Shown here: piece after piece, positions 55,606 through 62,522 of the stretch | How the letters are laid out: each line of letters opens with the position of its first letter | Numbering within the stretch: position 1 is the first letter of the stretch | From: Dechloromonas sp. Dech2017 | Lineage (GTDB): Bacteria > Pseudomonadota > Gammaproteobacteria > Burkholderiales > Rhodocyclaceae | Length of the DNA stretch: 64,000 bases | Assembly: GCA_009469585.1 (NCBI GenBank) | Contig: SSXW01000013.1 | Span: 1 to 64,000, forward strand | Reading direction: 5' to 3' | Position numbers and translations under genes: made by a program | Notes under the pieces: model-generated | Told to the model about the DNA's origin: nothing | Seen by the model: only the letters and a program-made list of their open reading frames with translations | The model's database searches: none

Positions 55606-57182
55606 CGGCGGGCTCCGGCGGTTCGTTCGGGGGGCTGCGGGGCGGGGCGGGCGGCGGGGCGGGCGGCGGGTTGGGCGGCGGGTCGGGCGGCAGCCTGCGG
55701 GGCAGGCAACGGGGCAGACGACGGGGCAGACGACGGGGCAGACGACGGGGCGGGCGACGGGGCAGACGACGGGGCGGGCGACGGGGCGGGCGACGGGGCG
55801 GGCGACGGGGCGGGCGATGGGCGGGCGGCGACGGACGGTTTCTGGCCGGCCGCCGGGTCATCCGTCGTGGCCTTCGCCGCCAGCTGGCGCAAGGCGGCGC
55901 GCTGCAGCTTGCCGGCGGCGGTGCGTGGCAGGCGGTCGACGGCGACGATGCGGCGCGGCACGGCGGCCGATGGCAGGTGGTGGCGGGCGTAGACGAGCAG
56001 GTCGGCGGGGGCGACCGGGCCGGCGACGAGGGCGACCACCAGGTCGCCCCACACCGGGTCGGGTTGGCCGGTGACGGCGATGTCGGCGACGCCGGGGCAG
56101 GCGGCCAGGCAGGATTCGACGGCTTGCGGGTGGATGTTGTGGCCGCCGCTGACCAGCATGTCGTCGGCCCGGCCGAGCACGCTGAGGCGGCCGGCGGCGT
56201 CGACCGCGCCGAGGTCGCCGGTGGTCAGCCAGCCGTCGTCGATGCCGCTGCCGTCGGCATAGCCGGGCATGACCTGCGGGCCGCGCAGGCTGATGCGGCC
56301 GCCGGCGGCCAGGCGCAGTTCATGGCCGGGCAGCAGGCGGCCGACCAGGCCCTCGTGCCACGGTCCGTCGGCTGGGCCGTGGCAGGCGATCAGGGCGGCC
56401 GTCTCGCTCATCCCGTAGCTGACATGGAGCGGCCAGCCGGCGGCCATGGCTTGCTGGTAGAGCGTGGTCGACAGCGCGGCGCCGCCGATCAGGGCGACGC
56501 GCAGGGTGGGGGGCGGGGCGACACCGGCGGCGAGCAGGCGGGCCAGCATGGCCGGGACCAGCGAGATGTGGGTGACCGGATGGATGGCCAGGTCGGCGCC
56601 GAGGCGGGCGGTGTCGAAGCCGTCGTGGAGCAGCATGCCGGCCGCCGCCCGGGCGCAGCGCCAGAGGATGCTCAGGCCGCCGATGTGGGCGAGGGGCAGG
56701 CAGTTCAGCCACAGGTCGCCGCGGCCCAGGCCCAGCCGGTGGTTGGCAGCGGCTGCTGCGGCGTCGAGCTGGGCGTTGCCGAGCTGCACCCGGCGCGGCT
56801 CGCCCTCGCTGCCGCTGGTAGCGATGATCAGGGCCGGATCGGCGGTGGCCGGTGCGCTGCCGGAGGCTGGAGGCACTGCCGTGCCGGGTGCTGCGTACGG
56901 GGCATGGCCATCGTCCGCGGCGTTTTCCCGCTTGCTGCGGTCGACAGGAAAAAACGGCCAATTTCGCAAACTGCTGGCGTAGGCCAGGCGGGCCAGGGTC
57001 AGGCTGTCGCCGGCGCCGGTGACGATGCCGTCGACCGCCGCCAGGCGGCTGGCCAGTTGCTGGCTGTCGGCCAACAATGCGGCGAAGGTCCACGCCTGGC
57101 CGGCATGGGCAAGGGCCAGCCCGTCCGGATGTTGGCGGGCGGCGGCGCGGAGGTGGTCGGCCAGCGAGGCGGCGTTGATCAT
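55602..57182 (-). CDS. menE: 2-succinylbenzoate-CoA ligase-like acyl-CoA synthetase (MenE type) with repeat-encoded tail
   Basis: A 526-aa adenylate-forming enzyme. ATP-binding loop TSGSEGEPRRV, core motif YGMSETAALIACHG, hinge GRADDMLVSGGHNIHP and the catalytic Lys in LPRTAAGKLQRAALR are present. After about residue 445 comes an unusual tail, first SPAP/SSAP tetrapeptides and then an Ala-Arg-Pro-rich end, encoded by 12-bp tandem repeats. It is coupled to menF. MenE assignment is by context and size; other acyl-CoA ligases look similar. Confidence 0.75.
   Translation of the reverse strand: MINAASLADHLRAAARQHPDGLALAHAGQAWTFAALLADSQQLASRLAAVDGIVTGAGDSLTLARLAYASSLRNWPFFPVDRSKRENAADDGHAPYAAPGTAVPPASGSAPATADPALIIATSGSEGEPRRVQLGNAQLDAAAAAANHRLGLGRGDLWLNCLPLAHIGGLSILWRCARAAAGMLLHDGFDTARLGADLAIHPVTHISLVPAMLARLLAAGVAPPPTLRVALIGGAALSTTLYQQAMAAGWPLHVSYGMSETAALIACHGPADGPWHEGLVGRLLPGHELRLAAGGRISLRGPQVMPGYADGSGIDDGWLTTGDLGAVDAAGRLSVLGRADDMLVSGGHNIHPQAVESCLAACPGVADIAVTGQPDPVWGDLVVALVAGPVAPADLLVYARHHLPSAAVPRRIVAVDRLPRTAAGKLQRAALRQLAAKATTDDPAAGQKPSVAARPSPAPSPAPSPAPSPAPSSAPSPAPSSAPSSAPSSAPLPAPQAAARPAAQPAARPAARPAPQPPERTAGARR
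55699..55818. repeat. Ten 12-bp tandem repeats in the menE tail
   Basis: Ten consecutive units of GGGGCRGRCRAY type (variants GGGGCAGACGAC, GGGGCGGGCGAC and two edge forms). Each unit encodes S-P-A-P or S-S-A-P on the minus strand. Being 12 bp, changes of copy number keep the frame and vary only tail length. A second, less regular GGGCGGCGGGGC series follows at 55625-55695. Confidence 0.9.
56934..56971 (+). repeat. Dispersed USS-like motif, copy 10 in menE (exact core)
   Basis: Core GCTGCGGTCGAC (56934-56945), AGGAAAAAA, CGGCC, AATTTCGCAAA. Confidence 0.8.
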
Positions 57183-57265
57183 AAGCCAACGATTATACGC
57201 AGGCCCTCGCCACCCTCCGGGCGAGACAGATCAAAAACTGCGGCTTTTGCCGCCTGGGCCGCCGG

Positions 57266-58234
57266 TCAGACCGGCAGTTGCGCCGCCATCAGCGGGGCGC
57301 GGCCGGTCGCCTTGTAGCCTTGGCAGCGCTCGACGTATTCGCGCGTGCTTTTCGGCATGGCAGTGCGGGCCCGGGCGATGTAGAAAATCAGGTCGCGGCC
57401 CTGGCGGATCAGTTGCAGGCCGTCCGACAGGTTGTAGGTGAAGGGCGCCACGTAGGTTTCCGGCGTGGCTTGCAGGGCGATGTCGCCGAGGCGTTCGCCG
57501 GCCGTCACCATGCGCGCCCAGACGTCGAAGATCTCGCCGTCGGTACGCAGCGTCTCGGTCTTGATGCGGGCCGCCATCGCCAGGTCGAGCACCGGGTCCT
57601 CGATGTCGGCAAAGGCCGGGATGCCGCTGAAGTTATCGATCATCGTCCGCGAGATCAGGTCGATGTCGCGCAGGACCTGGCCGATCTTGATGTAGCGGCT
57701 CTCGTAGAAATCCTCGAGAGGGATGGAGAAGGCGCGGAAGGGTTCGCCCCACAGCTCGTCGATGCCTTCCTCGCCGCTGCGGTGCAGTACGCCGCGCCCG
57801 AGTTCGATGGCGTTGAGCAGGCAGCGGCCGCATTCGCGCATCAGCGGGTTGTCGCTGAGGATCTCGATGCCGCAGGCCTGCAGGTCGACCAGCTTGCGGA
57901 AGATGTCGGCTGCCCGGTTGAACAGGGCACCGGCCAGCATCGCCCCCTTGACGCGCTTGCGGGCCGGGTCGGTCTCCGCCTCGAAGCTGTTGCGCGCTTC
58001 GTTGAGACGGGTGCCGGGAATGTTCAGGCCGTGCTCGGTATGGTTGAACAGCCGGCGGGTGAGCGCCTCGATCAGCTGCTTCTTGGCGACCAGCGTATCG
58101 GCCGGCACCGGGTAGGTCTTGATCCAGTAGCCATCGTAGAAAACCCGTTCCTGCCCGTTGATCAGGCGGCGGGTACCCTCCGGCGGGTGGTCGGCTTGGT
58201 CGGGGACGTGAGCCAGTTGGTGCGGTGTGGTCAT
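57266..58234 (-). CDS. Conserved hypothetical protein (322 aa)
   Basis: A soluble, mainly helical 322-aa protein without signal peptide or membrane segment. Notable segments: RVFYDGYWIKTYPVPADTLV near the start, RECGRCLLNAIELGRGVLH with a Cys pair, and YNLSDGLQLIRQGRDLIFYI near the end. I do not recognise the family. ATG 58234 is used; the open frame reaches 58351 but the first 39 codons look non-coding. It lies 83 bp upstream of menE in the same direction and may be in the same unit. Confidence 0.6.
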   Translation of the reverse strand: MTTPHQLAHVPDQADHPPEGTRRLINGQERVFYDGYWIKTYPVPADTLVAKKQLIEALTRRLFNHTEHGLNIPGTRLNEARNSFEAETDPARKRVKGAMLAGALFNRAADIFRKLVDLQACGIEILSDNPLMRECGRCLLNAIELGRGVLHRSGEEGIDELWGEPFRAFSIPLEDFYESRYIKIGQVLRDIDLISRTMIDNFSGIPAFADIEDPVLDLAMAARIKTETLRTDGEIFDVWARMVTAGERLGDIALQATPETYVAPFTYNLSDGLQLIRQGRDLIFYIARARTAMPKSTREYVERCQGYKATGRAPLMAAQLPV

Positions 58235-58322
58235 GATCTTCCAGCGAAATGCGCCGTTGAGGATAGCCTGCTTTCGACAGTAGGACAATCGTTCGTTTGC
58301 CGGGGTGCCGAGGTGAAATCGA

Positions 58323-59660
58323 TCAGCGAGCGGGAAATTGTACTCCCACATCTAGGCCTTTAGTAATAGTTGACGCGTCGAGTTGCAAATCGGCGCCATG
58401 CAGCTCGGCAATGCGGGCGACGATGGCCAGGCCGAGCCCGCTGCCCGGCTGGATGCCTTGGTGCAGGCGATGGAAACGGCGCAGCACGGCCTGCCGCTCG
58501 GCCGGCGGAATGCCCGGGCCGCTGTCGCTGACCGACAGCCGGCAGCCGCCCTCGAGGCGGGCCAGCCCGACCCGGATCTGCCCGCCTTCCGGGGTGTAGC
58601 GCAGCGCGTTGTCGACCAGGTTGCGGATCAGCACACGCAGCCATTCAGCCTGGCCGGTGACCGTGCAGCCGGGGTCGGCGCTGAGGTCGAAGTCGATCTG
58701 GCGGGCCAGGATCTGCGGCCCGAGGTCGGCGCAAACGCCTTCGGCCAGTGCCGCCAGGTCGACGGCCTGCGGGTCGGGCAGGGCGGATTCTGGGTCGAGG
58801 CGGGCCAGTAGCAGCATCTGGTCGATCAGGTGCGAGGCGCGGCTCAGTCCGCTCTGCAACTGGTGCAGCGAACGGTCGCGTTCGGCGTCGTCGCGGGCGC
58901 GGCGCGCTACCTGCAACTGGGCCTGCAGGGCAGCCAGCGGCGTGCGCAGCTCGTGGGCGGCATCGGCCGTGAACCGGCGTTCGCCTTCGAGCGCCTGGTC
59001 GACGCGGCGGAACAAGTCATTGAGCGCGTCGAGCAGGCCGCGGATTTCGCTCGGTGCGCTGGCCGGGTGCACCGCCTGCAGTTGCTGCGGACGGCGGCTG
59101 GCGATCTGCCGGGCGATGCCTTCCAGCGGCGCGAAGCCGTGGCGGGTGGCCAGCCAGACCCAGAGGCCGATCAAGGGCAGGCCGACGAGGGCCGGCAGGA
59201 GCAGGCGGCCAGTGATGTGCCGGCTCAGGCTGTCGCGGATCTGGTGGTTCTCGGCCACCTGGACCTGCAGGCTGTGCCCGTCGTTCCACTGGCTGAAATA
59301 GCGCCAGTGGCCTTCGCTACCTTGCGTTTCGGAAAAGCCGTCGGCTGCGGTCAACGGCAATTCCGGGGCATTTTTCGAACGCATCAGCAGCTTGCCGTCG
59401 GACCGCCAGATCTGGAAACGCAGGCGCTGCTGGTACTTGTGGGTGAGAGCGCCGAGTTCCTCGATGTCCTGGCCGTCGTGGTGGCGGGTGAGCAGCAGCA
59501 GGGTCTGGGCGGCCTGGGCGAGCTGGGCGTCGAACAGCTGGTCGACCTCGTGGTGGGCGTCGATGTAGCTGAGCACGACGGTGGCCAGCCAGGCGGCGGC
59601 GACACCGCCGAGCAGCAGGCCGAGCAGGCGGCGGCGCAGGGAAAACCAAGCGGTGCTCAT
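58323..59660 (-). CDS. Two-component sensor histidine kinase (QseC/CzcS-like)
   Basis: A 445-aa membrane kinase: TM1 (about residues 9-30), periplasmic sensor to about 150, TM2 (LLPALVGLPLIGLWVWLA), HAMP, HisKA with AAHELRTPLAALQAQLQ, and HATPase with GSGLGLAIVARIAEL. ATG overlaps the stop of the response regulator gene. By position at the end of a CzcA-type efflux cluster it may sense metal ions. A motif copy lies at 59344-59380. Confidence 0.9.
   Translation of the reverse strand: MSTAWFSLRRRLLGLLLGGVAAAWLATVVLSYIDAHHEVDQLFDAQLAQAAQTLLLLTRHHDGQDIEELGALTHKYQQRLRFQIWRSDGKLLMRSKNAPELPLTAADGFSETQGSEGHWRYFSQWNDGHSLQVQVAENHQIRDSLSRHITGRLLLPALVGLPLIGLWVWLATRHGFAPLEGIARQIASRRPQQLQAVHPASAPSEIRGLLDALNDLFRRVDQALEGERRFTADAAHELRTPLAALQAQLQVARRARDDAERDRSLHQLQSGLSRASHLIDQMLLLARLDPESALPDPQAVDLAALAEGVCADLGPQILARQIDFDLSADPGCTVTGQAEWLRVLIRNLVDNALRYTPEGGQIRVGLARLEGGCRLSVSDSGPGIPPAERQAVLRRFHRLHQGIQPGSGLGLAIVARIAELHGADLQLDASTITKGLDVGVQFPAR
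59344..59380 (+). repeat. Dispersed USS-like motif, copy 11 (exact core)
   Basis: Core GCTGCGGTCAAC (59344-59355), GGCAATTCC, GGGGCATTTTTCGAAC. It is inside the sensor kinase gene. Confidence 0.75.
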
Positions 59661-60313
59661 TTCGGGATGGTGTAGCCGACGCCGCGCAGGTTGCGGATCA
59701 GCTCGCTGCCCAGCTTCTTGCGCAGGTGATGGATGTGCACATCGAGCACATTGCTGTCCGGCTCGCCCTGCCAGCCGTACAGCGATTGTTCGAGCTGGCT
59801 GCGGGTCAGCACCCGGCCGGCGTTTTCGAGCAGCAGCTGGAGCAGCGAGAACTCCCGGCTGGACAGGTCGACCGGCTGGCCGGCCAGGGTGACGCGGTAG
59901 GTCGCCGGGTCCATCGTCAGCTGGCCGTGGCTGAGCAGCGGCGCGGCGCGGCCGGCGCGGCGCCGGCTCAGGGCGCGGATGCGGGCGCTCAACTCGTCGA
60001 GGTCGATCGGCTTGACCAGGTAGTCGTCGGCCCCGGCATCGAGGCCGGCCACCTTGTCGCCGATGGCGTCGCGGGCGGTCAGGATGAGGATGGGCAGGTC
60101 ATCGCCGCGCTGCCGGGCCTGCTTGAGCAACTGCATGCCGGAAAGCCGGGGCAGGCCCAGGTCGAGGACGACCAGATCGAAGCTTTCGCCTTGCAGCGCC
60201 TGGTCGGCGGCTTGCCCGTCGGCCAGCCAGTCCACGGTGAACCCCGCCTGGCGCAGGCCGACGGTCAGGCCGTCGCCCAGTTCCGGGTCGTCTTCGACAA
60301 GCAGGATGCGCAT
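59657..60313 (-). CDS. OmpR-family response regulator
   Basis: 218 aa: receiver domain with the phosphoacceptor Asp in LVVLDLGLPRLSG and conserved Lys in DDYLVKPIDL, and a C-terminal winged helix (SSREFSLLQLLLENAGRVL; DVHIHHLRKKLG). Translationally coupled to the kinase. It probably controls the efflux genes upstream in the cluster. Confidence 0.92.
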   Translation of the reverse strand: MRILLVEDDPELGDGLTVGLRQAGFTVDWLADGQAADQALQGESFDLVVLDLGLPRLSGMQLLKQARQRGDDLPILILTARDAIGDKVAGLDAGADDYLVKPIDLDELSARIRALSRRRAGRAAPLLSHGQLTMDPATYRVTLAGQPVDLSSREFSLLQLLLENAGRVLTRSQLEQSLYGWQGEPDSNVLDVHIHHLRKKLGSELIRNLRGVGYTIPK

Positions 60314-60326
60314 CGGCCGTTTGCCG

Positions 60327-60887
60327 TTACTCGATGCTCAGGCTGGTGATCCAGCGGCTGTTGGGGGCGATCTCGGAACGCTCGCCCGGGCCGTAGGGCG
60401 GGATCTCGGGATTGTCGGGCGGGGCGCCGATCTGGGCGAGGTCCACGGCCTGCGGCCGGCCGACGATGCCCCGGTCGGTGATTTCCATGCGGTAGTAGAG
60501 GCCGTTCCACAGGCGGGCGCCGAAATCGCGCGGCGCCTTGTGCAGGAAGAGCAGGGAATGTTCGAGCCAGCGCAGGTCGCTACGGGTGACGGTGGCCGGG
60601 TTGGCGTAGGGGTAGGGAACGTGGCAGGCGATTTCCTCGGCGCTTTCCAGGCACTTGAATTCCTTCATCGACAGGAAGAAATCCTTGAACCGGGCGTGGT
60701 CCATGTGCAGCGTGAAAGCGGTGCGCTCGCCGGCCGGCTTGAAGCTGACCGTGCCCAGGCGAATGGCCTGGCCGTCGCGGGTATGCGCGATGAGGGTCTT
60801 GTCGCCGGCCAGTTCCCAGGCCGAGGCGGGGAGCGGCAGGAGGGCGGCGAGGGCGATGGCGGCCAGGGCGGAACGGGTCGAAGTCAT
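60327..60887 (-). CDS. Periplasmic hypothetical protein in the efflux cluster
   Basis: A 186-aa exported protein: signal peptide about residues 1-22 (ALAAIALAALLPLPASA), then an unknown domain with two cysteines (KEFKCLESAEEIACHVPYPY, exactly 20 residues) and a C-terminal SRWITSLSIE. ATG 60887 gives the signal peptide; the frame is open to 61037. It lies 13 bp upstream of the response regulator gene. It could be a metal-binding or signalling partner, but this is only context. Confidence 0.65.
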   Translation of the reverse strand: MTSTRSALAAIALAALLPLPASAWELAGDKTLIAHTRDGQAIRLGTVSFKPAGERTAFTLHMDHARFKDFFLSMKEFKCLESAEEIACHVPYPYANPATVTRSDLRWLEHSLLFLHKAPRDFGARLWNGLYYRMEITDRGIVGRPQAVDLAQIGAPPDNPEIPPYGPGERSEIAPNSRWITSLSIE

Positions 60888-60975
60888 GCGGGCACCTTGC
60901 GAAGGCTGGCGATCGGGCCATGGTACGCCGTCCGCCGCCGATCGCCTACGCCGGGGCCGGCCGCGCCACGGCGTT

Positions 60976-62223
60976 TCAGTCGAGATCCCACAGGCGATGG
61001 GTGTCGAGCAGCAGGCGGTAACGGCTTTCCTGGGCATCGAGCTGGAGCTGGCGGGCGGCTAGTCGCGCTTCGTTGGCCTGGCGGCGGGCGAAGAGCAGGT
61101 CGTTCAGCGTGCCTTCGCCGAGCTGGTAGGCGCGGGCCGCCATGTCGGCGGCGCGGCCCAGCCGTTCGGCCGCCTGGTCGGCCGCCTGCCAGGTGGCGAA
61201 GGCGGCCTGGGCCGACTGGTAGAGGGTGGCGGCTTCCAGTGAAATCTTGCGCAGGGCGGCGGCTTCCTGGCGGCTCGCTACATCGGCCTGGGCCAGCGCC
61301 GCGTCGGCAGCGGCGCGCCGGGCGCCGCCGGGCAGCGGGATGCTGACGAAGGCGCCGATGATGCGGTCCTCGCCGGCCCGCTCGCGGGAAATCTGCAGGC
61401 CGACGGTCGGGTCGGGCAGGCGTTCGCGGCCGGCCCGCCCGGCCTGGACCTGGGCGCGCTGGGCCTGGCCGCGGGCGAGCATCAGCTCGTGGCTGTGTTC
61501 GAGGATGGCGTCCACCCATTCCGTTGCGCTGCCGTTGACCGGCCGCGGCGGGTCGGTGTCGGCCGCCATGTCGAGCGGCAGGCCGGGGTAGCGGCGGCGC
61601 AGGGTTTCGCTGGCCGCCTGCCGGCGGACGCCGGCCATGGCGGCCTGCGAACGGGCCTGGGCCAGTGCCGCCTCGGCCTGGATGGTTTCGAGGCGGGCGG
61701 CGTCGCCCAGTTGCTGCCGCCGGTGCACGGCCCTGGCCTGGCGGTCGAGCAGGGCGAGGTGTTCGGACCACAGCGCGACGGCGGCGCTTTCCCTGCGCCA
61801 GGCGAACCAGTCGGCGAGCAGGCGACGCTTGGTTTCGTGCAGCGCGTCGCCGTGGGCGGCTTCGGCCAGGGCGACGCCGGCGGCGCCCAGCCGATCGTCC
61901 AGAGTCGCTTTGCCGGGCAGGCGCAGCGGCCTCTCGAGCGCCGCGTTCCACTCGTTGAATTGCTCCTCCGGGCCGGTCGCCGGGCGGCTGCGCCGCTGCT
62001 GGCCGCCAAGGCGGACGTTCCACTCGTGTTCGCCGGCCTGCAGGCGCTGGCGATGAGCCTCCTCGACGCTGACCTGGGCGGCGGCGGCCTGCACCTCGGG
62101 GTGCTCGCGCAGGACGCGGGCAACGACCTCGGCCGGCGGCAGGCCGGGGAAGGCGGCGGCCGGCGTCTCGGCTGCGGCCGGTCCGGCCAGGGCGGCGAGC
62201 AGGACGATCAGCCGGCGCTTCAT
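60976..62223 (-). CDS. TolC-family outer membrane efflux protein (CzcC-like)
   Basis: Outer-membrane channel of the RND efflux system (415 aa). Signal peptide about residues 1-18, then two long helical repeats (REHPEVQAAAAQVSVEEAHR; GRAADMAARAYQLGEGTLND) typical of OEP/TolC proteins. ATG overlaps the stop of the DUF3240 gene. It sits downstream of czcA instead of upstream as in the canonical czcCBA order. Confidence 0.88.
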   Translation of the reverse strand: MKRRLIVLLAALAGPAAAETPAAAFPGLPPAEVVARVLREHPEVQAAAAQVSVEEAHRQRLQAGEHEWNVRLGGQQRRSRPATGPEEQFNEWNAALERPLRLPGKATLDDRLGAAGVALAEAAHGDALHETKRRLLADWFAWRRESAAVALWSEHLALLDRQARAVHRRQQLGDAARLETIQAEAALAQARSQAAMAGVRRQAASETLRRRYPGLPLDMAADTDPPRPVNGSATEWVDAILEHSHELMLARGQAQRAQVQAGRAGRERLPDPTVGLQISRERAGEDRIIGAFVSIPLPGGARRAAADAALAQADVASRQEAAALRKISLEAATLYQSAQAAFATWQAADQAAERLGRAADMAARAYQLGEGTLNDLLFARRQANEARLAARQLQLDAQESRYRLLLDTHRLWDLD

Positions 62224-62522
62224 AGCCGCCCCATGGCGATGACCGGCACCAGCCAGAAAAAGAGGTTGGCCTGCGGCAGCTGCGCCTTGATCAGCGCCAG
62301 CACCTGGCGCATGCGGTCTTCCGGGCCGACCATGCGGATCTGGGTGCGCGGCGAATGGCCGCTGACCAGCTCGGCGGCGTCGACCAGCGGCATCACGGCG
62401 CCGTGGCCCTCGGCCAGCGAGGCGGTGAAGCCGGGCACCAGGTCGGGCCGCGACAGCAACAGGTCCTCGACCTCCTGGGCGATGGTCTGGGGCATGGTCA
62501 GGGAGAGCAGGACATCAGCCAT
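62220..62522 (-). CDS. DUF3240 protein of RND metal-efflux clusters
   Basis: A 100-aa PII-like protein of family DUF3240, which is found almost only next to CzcA-type pumps. GHSPRTQIRMVGPEDRMRQV is characteristic. It overlaps the czcA stop by 8 bp and the TolC-type start by 4 bp, so all three are coupled. A regulatory role on the pump is inferred. Confidence 0.8.
   Translation of the reverse strand: MADVLLSLTMPQTIAQEVEDLLLSRPDLVPGFTASLAEGHGAVMPLVDAAELVSGHSPRTQIRMVGPEDRMRQVLALIKAQLPQANLFFWLVPVIAMGRL

Noticed and set aside
55625..55818. CRISPR array
   Set aside because: Repeats are directly adjacent 12-bp units without spacers and are translated in menE; no cas genes are present.
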